Notes under the pieces: model-generated | The model's database searches: none | The model's input: only the letters and a program-made list of their open reading frames with translations | Told to the model about the DNA's origin: nothing | Part shown: in pieces, positions 10,325 through 19,550 of the stretch | Layout: the number at the start of each line of letters is the position of its first letter | How positions within the stretch are numbered: the stretch's first letter is position 1 | Translations under genes and position numbers: made by a program | NCBI GenBank assembly: GCA_024243835.1 | Contig: JALPMN010000645.1 | Coordinates: 57,837-121,836 of the forward strand | Direction: 5' to 3' | Length of the DNA: 64,000 nucleotides | Source of the DNA: Enteropsectra breve | Taxonomy: Eukaryota; Microsporidia

Positions 10325-11839
10325 TTAATGCCTGTGTCTCTCACGGGGTGGGCATTTTATTATACCATCACACTTTAATATGACCTGTGCGGTTTCACAA
10401 GCTGCGGTGAGCACTCTTTTCTTCATCTCATATCCCTCAATGACACCACGCTCTTTCATACAGAGTGTTTTTCCGTTTTCAGTGTTCACTCCATACGTCG
10501 CCCGTCTGTAGGCATGGTCATTCTTGAGGGCTGCCTTCGTCTCCTCGCCATCAAACCCACAGTTATCCGACAGAATTCGTGGTATTTGCTGCAGTACGCT
10601 CCCAAAAATCTCTACCCCTGCTGCATCCTTGGTCTTTATTTCGAGCGCATATTTTGCCAGCTCTAGTGACAGCGCCATTTCTATGGAGCCTCCGCCATAT
10701 ACACAGAATGGGCTGTCCTTGATTCTTTTCAGCACGCATAGTGCATCATGTATGCTTCTTTCCGCCTCTTCTTGGATCTCCTTTGAACATCCAAAGACAA
10801 CAATCGTAACAGCACCCTTTTTGACACCCTCAAACTTCACGAGTTTGTTTCCTTTGATGTTTATTGTAGAAACACTTGAGCATACACCCAGGCTCTGTTC
10901 ATTAAGCGAGTCAAATGTGGAAATAATCTCTCCCCCAAGAACCTTATTCAGTCTCTCAACGCCCTCGAAATCAGCATGCTCAATCACATCAACGCCCTTG
11001 CTTCTTAAGAGCTGCATCGGATAGTCATATATTATTTGCCTGTTTATAAATATGTCAAAATCAAGTGATGTGATCATATTTATTTTTTCGATCATTTTCT
11101 GCTTTTCGGCCTTTTCTATCTCTTCGAGCTCGATGATGCTGCCAACGCTAATCTTCGAAGAATGTATTTTTACTTTATCGTAGTCCAAAGATGTGTTAGC
11201 AACCAGAATCTTCGGACTCGTTCTGCTAATTTCTATACTTTTATTTAGAAGGAGCCCTTCAACCAGCATACTTTCGCTCAAGTCACCTTCCAGCTTTATT
11301 ATTTCGATGAGATTTATATCATCAACCATCTCGACTGCACGGATGCAGATGTCAACGAAGTTGTCCATGCTGTTCGCTAATATTTTGCTGTTTATTGTTG
11401 TGCGCACCAGGTTTTTAATGTCTTCTGGCTTAGGAGCAAATTTCTTCTTGTTTAGAAGCTCTAAACATTTTTTGAGAGCCAGTGAAAATCCACGGATCAC
11501 ATTTATGGGATGAACAGTGTGCTTATAGGTCTCTGTCACAAGCAGTGCCGAAAGAACCGCAATGCTTGTTGTTCCGTCCCCCTCGTCCACATCCTGGTTG
11601 ATGCTGCTGTTAGCAATTATTCTCGCACTCGCGCTGTCAATCAGAAGATTTTTGAGAATAAAGGCGCCGTCATTTGAAATGGAGGTTTCTTTGCCCTGCA
11701 AAACTTTGAGCGATCCCTTCGGTCCTAGTGTTGTTTTCAGAATGTCTCCAATTAGGCTTGCACCTGATTTTATGGTCTGTATTGCTTCATCTTTTCTCTG
11801 TTCAGAATTATTTGCATTCTGGTGGGTATAAAGCTCCAT
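10325..11839 (-). CDS. CCT2: CCT chaperonin subunit beta
   Basis: Subunit of the cytosolic TCP-1 ring complex that folds actin and tubulin with ATP. The 504-residue product has the group II ATP site: LGPKGSLKVL and NDGAFILK near the N-terminus, DEGDGTTS at about residue 85, and GGGSIEMAL and AAGVEIFG in the C-terminal half. The subunit type is read from VLGGEIISTFD and from the ending VILKCDGIIKCPPRE, which resembles the beta subunit's ILKVDDIIK...PR end. The open frame starts further upstream, but ATG 11839 has GCCC directly before it and gives the usual N-terminus. Family certain; beta identity probable. Confidence 0.9.
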   Translation of the reverse strand: MELYTHQNANNSEQRKDEAIQTIKSGASLIGDILKTTLGPKGSLKVLQGKETSISNDGAFILKNLLIDSASARIIANSSINQDVDEGDGTTSIAVLSALLVTETYKHTVHPINVIRGFSLALKKCLELLNKKKFAPKPEDIKNLVRTTINSKILANSMDNFVDICIRAVEMVDDINLIEIIKLEGDLSESMLVEGLLLNKSIEISRTSPKILVANTSLDYDKVKIHSSKISVGSIIELEEIEKAEKQKMIEKINMITSLDFDIFINRQIIYDYPMQLLRSKGVDVIEHADFEGVERLNKVLGGEIISTFDSLNEQSLGVCSSVSTINIKGNKLVKFEGVKKGAVTIVVFGCSKEIQEEAERSIHDALCVLKRIKDSPFCVYGGGSIEMALSLELAKYALEIKTKDAAGVEIFGSVLQQIPRILSDNCGFDGEETKAALKNDHAYRRATYGVNTENGKTLCMKERGVIEGYEMKKRVLTAACETAQVILKCDGIIKCPPRERHRH

Positions 11840-12360
11840 GGGCAAAATTTTACATGTCTTGAAAAGCGCATTATAAAATGCGAATGGATGTGTGAATTGG
11901 CGCCGCAATCATGTTCTGAAGGCTACATTTTTCAACCTTTGTGATGAATATAAATAGCATGATAATACTTGGTTTACCACTGATTAGCTGCACAACAGTC
12001 TGCATTAATAATGAAATACAGCCTGAAAGCACAAAAATTGAAAATAGTACAAAAAACACACTAAAAGATTTAGAAAAATGCGGATAAGCATTATTTTGTA
12101 TTTAAAGCATAAAATTGAGTTATAAATATTACCTCACCTGCTAAAAACTGTCCAAAGTGTCACATCAGTTATTTTCGATTGGCTATTCTGCTCCTGGCAA
12201 AACGGCAAAGAAATGCGTTTTGTGAGCAGACAAAATACAGATGTTTTTACTATGCTCGACATATTGTTTCTTTGGCACCAGCTATTCAGCTTGTGCTTTA
12301 AAATCGCTTTGAATTTTTTCCCGCCATAATTTGTTTTTCTCAAAAATTTAAAACACCTTT
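11840..12360. other. Divergent promoter region CCT2/DBF4
   Basis: It lies between two divergent genes. It carries a TTTCCCGCC box at 12317-12325, close to the DBF4 start. Open frames on the minus strand (11871-12059, 12134-12343) are not supported; the latter begins at TTG. Confidence 0.65.
12317..12325 (+). promoter_or_regulatory. TTTCCCGCC box (E2F/MBF-type) upstream of DBF4
   Basis: TTTCCCGCC ends 35 bases before the DBF4 ATG and is followed by ATAATTT. It fits the E2F consensus TTTSSCGC and contains the MBF-type CGC core. The same 9-mer lies before histones H4 and H3. Binding is inferred. Confidence 0.65.
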
Positions 12361-12885
12361 ATGCGAACATATACAACCTTTAAGCATCCGTATATCCTTG
12401 TGGAAGATGCGAAAGCAAAGATGAGGCCAATATTTAGGGAGTATGCAAAGACCACCCCCAAGATAAACACCGACAGCCAGCAGTTTGTGTCGCCATTTTA
12501 CCATGCAAATATGACGAAAAAAGTTCAGAAAAAGCCACAGAATAACAAGGCCTACTGCGACATCTGCCATACTAACTACATGGACTATGAGACACATGTC
12601 AACGGTGTTTTCCATCGGGAATATACCTCCAATCCTTCGAATTACAAGATCATTGATGCATTTATATGTAGATTTAAAAATGAGCACAGAAACAGTGAAA
12701 GCATGCGTCTATTGAACAGTCCGTGCGATGTGCTTGAACGTGGTATAAAAAAGCTGATGAACACGTGGGGCTCTATGAAAGAAAACTCAAGCAGCATATT
12801 GAGGATTAGTCAGGAGTCATCTATAGAGCAAAATCAGTTGTTCTCTGTTGATGAAATTTTAGAAAATATTGACCTTAAGATGTAA
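12361..12885 (+). CDS. DBF4: Dbf4-like regulatory subunit of Cdc7 kinase
   Basis: Dbf4 activates Cdc7 kinase, which phosphorylates MCM to fire replication origins. The 174-residue product has two of the family motifs. Motif M is at about residues 10-28 (PYILVEDAKAKMRPIFREY), matching the family's P-[FY]-[IL]-x-VED-x-x-x-x-[FY]-RP. Motif C, the CCHH Dbf4 zinc finger, is at residues 65-86 with Cys66, Cys69, His79 and His85 (AYCDICHTNYMDYETHVNGV). The N-terminal BRCT-like motif N of larger Dbf4 proteins is absent, so this is close to the minimal kinase-activating unit. The promoter has an E2F/MBF-type box, which fits G1/S expression. Start is ATG 12361. Confidence 0.88.
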   Translation: MRTYTTFKHPYILVEDAKAKMRPIFREYAKTTPKINTDSQQFVSPFYHANMTKKVQKKPQNNKAYCDICHTNYMDYETHVNGVFHREYTSNPSNYKIIDAFICRFKNEHRNSESMRLLNSPCDVLERGIKKLMNTWGSMKENSSSILRISQESSIEQNQLFSVDEILENIDLKM

Positions 12886-13164
12886 GAATTAAATTAAACA
12901 CATAGCAGCTTTTATACTTTATTATTTTTATTATAGTTTTGCAGTATTTTTATCCCTTTCAAGCACGTCTGTATGGTAAACGCTTAGTAAGATTAAGCTA
13001 TACGCTTGAATTTGAAAGCTTCCCTTCAATAACCATTTTTAATGACATGCTTTTAAGGCATTTCCGTTGGCACTATTTTCGCAAGAGGATAAAAACTGAT
13101 ATATTAAAACTTTACCTGCCTCCTGGCTTAAAAACACAAAAATACTGTGTGCTAAATAAACAGT

Positions 13165-13866
13165 TTATTTGTTGGTGGTTGATACCTTGCTAATATTTCT
13201 GCTAATCTCCTCCTCTTCCATAAATCTCTGTGTTTCCTTCGTGTAGATGAGTATCTCCATCTTGTCTGCTGAACTGGATATCGACTCCTTGGACTCCATC
13301 AGAATCTTCAGCAGAAGAGGAACCGACTCTTCGATCGAGCACGGCTGCTCGGGAAGCACCGTTCTAAATCCGCAGTTAATGGACTCTTCTCCTTTTCCAA
13401 ACGCCCATGCTCGCCATTTATTAATGGTGCCTGACGGATCCGTTGAAAATAAATTGTATTCATCCCCCATTGTTCCCGCATACAAAAAAGAGACTCCAAA
13501 AGGCCTTACTCCGCCGTAGTGCGTGTATCTTTGTTTTTTGCTTGCAATTAAATCACACAACACTTCCACTGAGGGGACTTCCTCAATCTGTTCCTCCTTG
13601 TTGGCACTTGCAATACGAGCAAACCTTATAAGTCTTAGGGCATCGCTAAAAATCCCTGCTACGGCACAATAAGTGCTCTTGTTAAGTTGATATATCTTTT
13701 CCTTGTTGCTTGTATTTTTGTCTTTCACTCCTGCGAGGATAACACCATCGGTACAAAGCACCCCTGCGATTGTCTTGGCCTCACTCACATTTTTGATGGC
13801 ATATTCTGCCTGCAGAAGTTTTCCTTCCTCGGTAAATGCGTTTGAGCGTGCTCTTTCATCCTCCAT
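13165..13866 (-). CDS. PRE9: 20S proteasome subunit alpha3 (PSMA4/Pre9 type)
   Basis: Structural alpha-ring subunit of the 20S core particle. The 233-residue product has the alpha-type N-terminus (FTEEGKLLQAEYAIKNVSEA) that gates the pore, then CAVAGIFSDA, and YTHYGGVRPFGVSFLYAG with the family's G-x-RPFGVS motif, and STDPSGTINKWRA. SDPSG-x-x-x-x-W is typical of alpha3, and the charged C-terminal tail also fits. The tail is shorter than in yeast. The start is ATG 13866 with GCCC three bases upstream. The stop codon lies inside AAATAAA, so it overlaps the probable poly(A) signal. A second alpha subunit (alpha5) lies at 38765-39466. Confidence 0.87.
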   Translation of the reverse strand: MEDERARSNAFTEEGKLLQAEYAIKNVSEAKTIAGVLCTDGVILAGVKDKNTSNKEKIYQLNKSTYCAVAGIFSDALRLIRFARIASANKEEQIEEVPSVEVLCDLIASKKQRYTHYGGVRPFGVSFLYAGTMGDEYNLFSTDPSGTINKWRAWAFGKGEESINCGFRTVLPEQPCSIEESVPLLLKILMESKESISSSADKMEILIYTKETQRFMEEEEISRNISKVSTTNK

Positions 13867-14471
13867 TAGGGCTAAACAAAAAATGTAGCATTGAAGGATT
13901 CGTATGCAAAACTCATAGAGGATGTGGAGTTAATAAATGCGCAAGATTATAACGAGCTGCAAACAATATTTTGAAGAATTTATGACCGCAGCATCTTATC
14001 CATTTCTAAGACTTCTCTTTTTTGTCCAAGTGCAAATTAAATTTTCTGTCTGCCATTGTTTTCAGAAACTGCAACGTATGCATGGTGCTTTTCTTTATTC
14101 CTCCCTTGCGGCTGGTTTATGTATAAAACTAAGCTGTCCGCTGGAGTCTACTCATTTTTAAACATAGACATTTGTTTAAATGCGAATGTGTGGTTAGAGG
14201 ACATACATTACCATTGATATGGGAGCAATAAGCATTACTCAGAATGGACAGTGATTTACATCATGATAGTACAGAATCATGCAACGCACAACTATCGCCG
14301 GTTTATAAAAGCATTAGTGCCAACAAAAATCAAAATTTAATGGACAGCCCAATATTTTCACAAGCGTTTTAGAGTATTTTCACTGTGAGGCTGCTAACTA
14401 TTTTTCGCTCTGGTTTTGCAATACAATTTTTCGCACAAAACGTTTGTTTCAATTGCTTCTATTTGATGCCC
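13867..14471. other. Intergenic between divergent genes
   Basis: Promoter region for proteasome alpha3 (minus) and the LSm gene (plus). The 74-codon open frame at 13937-14161 is not supported. Confidence 0.55.
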
Positions 14472-14729
14472 ATGGAGCTGGAGCCACGGGAATTCGAAAA
14501 GTATCTGAATAAAAACGTGGTGGTTGCTATTTGGGGCGATGCATGGGTTTCGGGCATTCTAAAATCGTACGACCAGTATAACACCATCTCTCTTAACTAT
14601 GCAACCGAGTTCCGGAAGGATGGAGGCAACAGGGTTCTAAAGAAGAGCCTCGGGCTTATTGTTTTGCGAGGAGAAAACATTATTTGTATAGGAATTGCTC
14701 AGCTAGGGTTAGGCGAAGGTATGTTGTAG
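14472..14729 (+). CDS. Sm-like (LSm) protein
   Basis: 85 residues, one Sm fold. Sm1 is at about residues 16-46 (VVVAIWGDAWVSGILKSYDQ then YNTISLNYATE), Sm2 at about 60-75 (LGLIVLRGENIICIG), with the RGEN form of the Sm2 RG motif that binds uridine. LSm proteins form heteroheptameric rings on U6 snRNA (LSm2-8) or on decaying mRNA (LSm1-7). LGL-x-V-x-RGEN-x-x-x-IG is closest to LSm1 by eye, with LSm7 as the alternative; I give no symbol. The start is ATG 14472 with GCCC directly before it. A longer frame exists upstream but begins at GTG. Confidence 0.85.
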   Translation: MELEPREFEKYLNKNVVVAIWGDAWVSGILKSYDQYNTISLNYATEFRKDGGNRVLKKSLGLIVLRGENIICIGIAQLGLGEGML

Positions 14730-15572
14730 TTTTACAGAAAATACTGTGAAATCTCAAGACTATACTATATTCATTGGGCGAATAAGAACAGAAAGCTCAT
14801 TCAGAGCCATGCAAACGCGCTCCGTGGCTGTTTGATAAGAAAAGAATAGTCTTTTAAAATATTAAAAAACAATGCAGCACAATAATGGCATTCCACTTGA
14901 AAGCACATTTTTGCAGAACTCTAAGATTTTAAAAAAACTAAAATTATTTGATTTCTGAGCTAGACAACAGAATTATTTTATAACGCTTCATATTAACGCA
15001 TATAGACTGACTGTTATTACTTGCACTCAAATTAATCTTATTTTCACTTCGAAACTTAGCCTTTTTATTGTGAGAAAATAGATGCCAATAAAAATTCTCT
15101 TTGATTGGATTAAAGTTGTTCGTCAAAGCAATATTCTCAGTGTTATAGGAAGAGGCTAGTGCACTGAGTGGAATATCCATTGTATTTTTATTTTAGGATT
15201 TTTTTTCATTTGTTTATCAACAGCCATATTACAAAAAACCCTTCCTTTAAAATCTTCGCACTTTTTTGAAAAAGCTTATTCATTGCGAGCCTTCTATGAG
15301 AATTAAAAAAGGCTTTGAACTAGGCTCTTAACAACTAATTAAAATATGTTTGTACATCCTCGCACTTTAAATACTTGCAATGGGCAACAGAAGGTTTAAA
15401 ATCATATAACTGAAGTTTTTAATAATAATGCGCGCGTTCTAGCCTCCTCACTGTATAATTTTATACAGTGTTCTTCGCTTGAAATACACATATCCATCAA
15501 ATAGCTATTTTGCATGCGAAACGCAGCTAATATGGCCAGGTGGCATATGCACATCAATCATACGCAACAAAA
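14730..15572. other. Intergenic with a strong hairpin
   Basis: Between convergent genes. A perfect 10-base inverted repeat lies at 15449-15470. A 78-codon minus-strand open frame at 14944-15180 starts at ATG but is unlike any family and lacks the CCC mark. AACGCAGC occurs at about 15515. Confidence 0.55.
15449..15470. repeat. Perfect 10-bp inverted repeat
   Basis: CACTGTATAA, two bases TT, then TTATACAGTG. It lies about 100 bases beyond the 3' end of IMP3. It could be a hairpin in a transcript end or a protein site. Confidence 0.75.
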
Positions 15573-16121
15573 TTAATATTTGTAATCATCATACTCATCA
15601 TTAAACTCATCTATTTTCTTTCTGATCTTAGAACTATCGGTCCATGTAACGAACTCTTCCATTGCTTTACTAATCAGAGTAGAAGTGTCGTTTAGTGTTT
15701 TTGCTCCAAGCCTGACATGTCCATGCTGGACAAATTTGTCTGCATCGCAGTATTTGGCGAGCATTTTCTTTTGTACCATCACCATTGGAAGGCGTCTCAT
15801 GCAAAAATCAGATACTGAGACTTGCGTGCACTCCAGGAGCTTTCTGTGCTCAATAATTCCAATATCATAAAGCAGTGATATGAGCTGCTTTCCGATCTGT
15901 TGCTTTGTTGGACTGTTGTCAGCCAGCCGTGCTAGATTTTCCGCCAGCTTTCTTATCATTCCAACAATCTTGTTGTACCGTTTGTATTCATCGCGAGATT
16001 TTAGCAAAAACTTTGAGATAACTTGCTGCTCCCTGGTCGTGTTGGTGTCACTCCATTCCAAAAAATTCACTTTTTTCAGAAGTTTCTGCTCATGGAATTT
16101 CAACTTTCGCATTCTGGTCAT
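15573..16121 (-). CDS. IMP3: U3 snoRNP protein Imp3
   Basis: Imp3 sits in the small-subunit processome and helps U3 snoRNA pair with pre-18S rRNA. The 182-residue product is close to full length for the family. It has the N-terminal signature MRKLKFHEQKLLKKVNFLEW, an arginine/lysine-rich helical part, then the S4-like RNA-binding part with FCMRRLPMVMVQKKMLA and FVQHGHVRLGAKTL. It ends with MEEFVTWTDSSKIRKKI, matching the family's SMEDFVTW-x-D-SSKIK. The start is ATG 16121; a second ATG three codons on would give the shorter N-terminus seen in most homologues. No CCC run precedes either. Confidence 0.94.
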   Translation of the reverse strand: MTRMRKLKFHEQKLLKKVNFLEWSDTNTTREQQVISKFLLKSRDEYKRYNKIVGMIRKLAENLARLADNSPTKQQIGKQLISLLYDIGIIEHRKLLECTQVSVSDFCMRRLPMVMVQKKMLAKYCDADKFVQHGHVRLGAKTLNDTSTLISKAMEEFVTWTDSSKIRKKIDEFNDEYDDYKY

Positions 16122-18139
16122 AAAATTTTATATTTTAAAATCAAAAATAAAAGATTTTTAATGCAGTAGCAAAAGTTTCTTTTTTAAAGAAAACGATTAA
16201 GTTGGTGTAGACTGACTATAATACTTCTGAATAACCATAGCTAAGATAATCACTACTTATTTAAGATTTGTGCAAAATCTATCAATCTGTCACAAATTGA
16301 GCACGTGCATGCTCCAACACTAGCATTTAAATATCGGCGTCTTGAATATTTGTGCTTTTGGACCTAAACAACTTGGGGCTTTCGCTTTACTCAGGCGTTG
16401 ATGATATTCGCTCAACAGTCGGGAATTTTGTATACATTATCCTTGGGCATATAAAAAGCACGAAAAGCTGGGGCCGCCCCTTTAAAAGTTAAAGTCTTCC
16501 TTTTTGGTTCTTAAACACCAGACTGGTTTTAAAAACACTAAAATTCATTGTAATGCTCATTTTTCATTTTACTCCTGCAACAGCATTTAATTCCCCTAAA
16601 GTCACAAACCCAAACACAGGCAAAATAAAATTTGAGCCCACAAAAGATGATAAAAGAAATAAAATTTGCTCAAATAAACAGTGTTAGCGTTTTAATCGTC
16701 AAACTCTTATTGATTTTTGTTAAAATACCACTGATTAATAGTGCATTTTCATAAATATTGTGAAGCAAAATGATTCGCAGATTCTCAATAGAGTTAAGAC
16801 CAGGGACATACACACTACTTGCTGTAGGTATGGATACTTTAGTCTAAAACAAGATAATCGAGGGCTTTAAACCTGTGCCATAGCATTATCTTGTTGAATA
16901 GTATTGAACCATTCCTGTTCGTGCAATAAAGACAATGAATAAGCGTGCCCAATATTATATTATCTTCCTTCATTGATTCACCCTCTGATTGAAAAAATAC
17001 TCAAAGCCAGCTCAACCACGTTGCCTATACTTCAATAGCCCTGTGGCATAAAATAAAAATGCTATTACCAGAAAGCGCAGGCAAATCATAAACAATGCAT
17101 TTTTTAAGCCGTTCGTGATATGTGAAAGATACTATTCGCGGCAAACAGAGCTTAAGTTTGTTATTTTTTAATCTGTTAAGAGCTTGCCTTTCTCAATGAA
17201 ATTATACTATGAAATCACTTATAGCTATTTTAGAGGGCATGCTACATTTTTCTAAAGATGGTTCCTTCTGCTCCCCATGTCATAAACTTTTGTATTGCCC
17301 TTAAGTTTAATTTTAGCATAAGCACCAGTACACTCACGGAAAAAAGCATGCGAGCGATTATTTTAATGCCTACAAAGGCTTGTCGGCTTCTCTTAATCCA
17401 ATTATGGCCGTAGTTTCAGCCTTTTCTACGGTTTGTATTGTCCTCTCTATTTTCTAAGTTCTATTTCCTGAATGATGGAATGTGTACAAGGAAATATAGA
17501 ATTCGCAAAGATGTAAATACTTTAAAAACACTAATTACGAATCAGGCCTTCTCTTCTATAGAAAAACATAACTAAATTAAAGTTCGAATATCTTAAGCTT
17601 TTACCCATTTTTCTTTATAAAAAGCTGTAGAATGAAAATTTCGCGCCAAAAGTTACAAAAATTTAATTTTAAAGGAGAGCACTCAAGTGACGCAAAGTAC
17701 AACATAGTGCTGTCCATTTTATTTCTACCTCACTTATATATCTTAAATACGTTTTTCTTGGATCAACAACACTTTCTGGCATACTTTATGTCGTCTTACA
17801 TGCTGCGTGTTGGTAGAATCACCATAATTCATGATTTTTAATAGACAAGCACTTAGTCTTTGTAATTATTGATGAATGTCAATACTTCAGATTAATCTTC
17901 TTTCTGCTAGTTGTAAATTATGATAAAGAAGTAAGTAAGGCTGCATAAATGGCAGGCAGTGTGCATACCCATGCAACTACATGCTTGCTTTGTACAGAAA
18001 ATCTTATTTTATGTTTTATTCCAAATTCAAATATTTTCTCATTTAAACCTTCTTCCCCGGTTACTACGACATAAAAAATATTTGTTTCCCGCCATATTTT
18101 TTTGTAAAAACTATAAAAACAAAATTCTTACAGCCCTTA
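16122..18139. other. 2-kb gene-free region upstream of histone H4
   Basis: No supported gene. It contains GGGGCCGCCCC followed by TTTAAAAGTT at about 16470-16490, a TTTCGCGCC site at 17639-17647, and the H4-proximal TTTCCCGCC at 18085-18093. Short open frames (17632-17841, 17959-18156) look random. Confidence 0.6.
18085..18093 (+). promoter_or_regulatory. TTTCCCGCC box (E2F/MBF-type) upstream of histone H4
   Basis: TTTCCCGCC ends 46 bases before the H4 ATG and is followed by ATATTTT. It has the same core and right flank as the boxes of DBF4 and H3. Confidence 0.7.
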
Positions 18140-18442
18140 ATGAGCGGAAGAGGTAAGAGTGCAAAGAGCGCAAAAGGAGGAGCAGCAAAACGTCACAGAA
18201 AACAGACCGCATCAAGCAACAAGATCAGCGGCCCAGCCATTAGAAGACTTGCAAGAAGAGCTGGTGTGTCAAGAGTAGGATCAGGTTGCTTCCCAGAAGT
18301 CAACAATGCTGCTGTGAACTATCTCACTGATCTTTTGGACTGCTGCAAGGCCTACTGCACACACAGCAAGAGAAAGACAATCAACTGCATGGATGTAATT
18401 TATTCTCTGAAGAGACTTGGAACAAAATACATGGGATATTAA
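18140..18442 (+). CDS. HHF1: Histone H4, divergent
   Basis: Core nucleosome histone. 100 residues against 103 in most eukaryotes. The tail keeps SGRGK and the KRHRK block at positions 16-20, the target for K16 and K20 marks and for nucleosome-surface contacts. PAIRRLARRAGV and HSKRKTINCMDVIYSLKR match the alpha1 and alpha3 regions. The alpha2 region (GSGCFPEVNNAAVNYLTDLL) has diverged strongly from the usual ISGLIYEETR-type sequence, and the protein has five cysteines where H4 normally has none or one. CCC lies three bases before the ATG. The stop TAA overlaps AATAAA. It converges with the H3 gene 680 bases away. Confidence 0.96.
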   Translation: MSGRGKSAKSAKGGAAKRHRKQTASSNKISGPAIRRLARRAGVSRVGSGCFPEVNNAAVNYLTDLLDCCKAYCTHSKRKTINCMDVIYSLKRLGTKYMGY

Positions 18443-19124
18443 TAAAGTTATTATGTTATTTATGGTTTGTTGTTTTTGTGTCTTTTACAGGAACTGTTAT
18501 AAGCGTGTTTAGCTAGACGTTGTATATTTTTTACGTTGATAGCACACATAAACTTGAGAGGCAAAATTTATCTATTTCATCACAACGCTTGGATACATAT
18601 ACAAGTTAATTAAGAAGCGGCGTGCAACAAGGCGTGACCTCTATTCGGGGAGAGCCTTCAGAAGCATGTGGCGATATTATGCTGTCGATAGGCCATACAA
18701 TTAACTATCACAGTCAAACGTATATTAACAAACCAATAAATTTTAATAAAAGTTTTTCATGGTATTTCTTATGTTTAGCAAGCAAAGAATTAGCATATAT
18801 CTGCTTACATGGCCAAAATTATAAATTTACTATGCTGCTTATTAAGGTTATACACAATAGTTATATTTCTAGCCAAAAACGATGCATTTGCTCCTCAACA
18901 GCTGCCACGCTTGTACCGACTCAGAATGCATGGGTAAATATTTCTGTGGCGGTACCAGTGTTTCTTCATAAATAATGCATAGCATTCCCTGCCTTTTAAA
19001 TATTAATAGAGGAACTTGAATTACAAAGTGCAAAGTATTTTAACTGCGCAAACATAAAAAATGCCTGACATGATGATAAACATAGTTTAAGACAGACAAG
19101 AAGCAGATAACATAATATTTTATT
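18443..19124. other. Region between convergent H4 and H3 genes
   Basis: It holds the two 3' ends. The stretch 18615-18720 is less AT-rich and part of an open frame (18622-18975) that lacks an ATG start; it may be a decayed gene or an RNA, but I cannot tell. Confidence 0.5.
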
Positions 19125-19550
19125 TTAGATCATAGATGTGTTTAAATAGCGAGAGTACTTTATCTTGTAGACTAAAACCAGATCTCTGGGCATCAGTGTT
19201 ACTCTCTTGGCATGCACCGAGCATCTATATGCATCTTCCAACAGGCTTGTCAAAAAATTTTCTGTTGCTTCCTGAAAAATTACCAGTGCTGCGGACTGAA
19301 AGCGAAGCTCCTCTGAAAAATTTGTCAAGCTGCGCACCAATCGCTGGAAAGGGCGTTTCCTTATCAAGAGGTCTGTCGATTTCTGGTATTTTCTAATCTC
19401 TTTGAGTGCGAGAGCGCCCGGCCTGAAGCGCTGCTTTTGCTGAACGGGTTTCTTTATTGCGGGCTGTACAGATTTGCGGGCTGCTTTTGCACCACTATGC
19501 CCGGGTCGCTTGCCAGCTAATTTTGCGTCTAAATTCTTTGCTCTTGACAT
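19125..19550 (-). CDS. HHT1: Histone H3, divergent
   Basis: Core nucleosome histone of 141 residues. The histone fold is clear: YQKSTDLLIRKRPFQRLVRS, LRFQSAALVIFQEA and HAKRVTLMPRDLVL. In the tail, Lys4 is kept as SRAK and the Lys27 motif as AKAARKS, but the ARKS motif around Lys9 is replaced (NLDAKLAG). The loop 1 region is one residue shorter than usual, and the C-terminus carries about ten extra residues (KYSRYLNTSMI). LRFQS and HAKRVT argue for H3 rather than CENP-A. The start is ATG 19550; CCC lies two bases upstream. Two E2F/MBF-type boxes lie 32-52 bases upstream. The stop is followed directly by AATAAA. Confidence 0.93.
   Translation of the reverse strand: MSRAKNLDAKLAGKRPGHSGAKAARKSVQPAIKKPVQQKQRFRPGALALKEIRKYQKSTDLLIRKRPFQRLVRSLTNFSEELRFQSAALVIFQEATENFLTSLLEDAYRCSVHAKRVTLMPRDLVLVYKIKYSRYLNTSMI

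Noticed and set aside
14944..15180. 78-codon minus-strand frame starting at ATG
   Set aside because: No start motif, no family, and Asn/Ser/Lys-rich composition typical of chance frames in AT-rich DNA.
17639..17647. TTTCGCGCC as an H4 regulatory site
   Set aside because: It fits the E2F consensus, but it is about 490 bases from the H4 start, unlike the close boxes, so I do not count it.
19125..19550. Reading the H3 gene as CENP-A
   Set aside because: EDAY resembles CENP-A, but LRFQSAA, HAKRVT and a short loop 1 point to H3; CENP-A has a longer loop 1.
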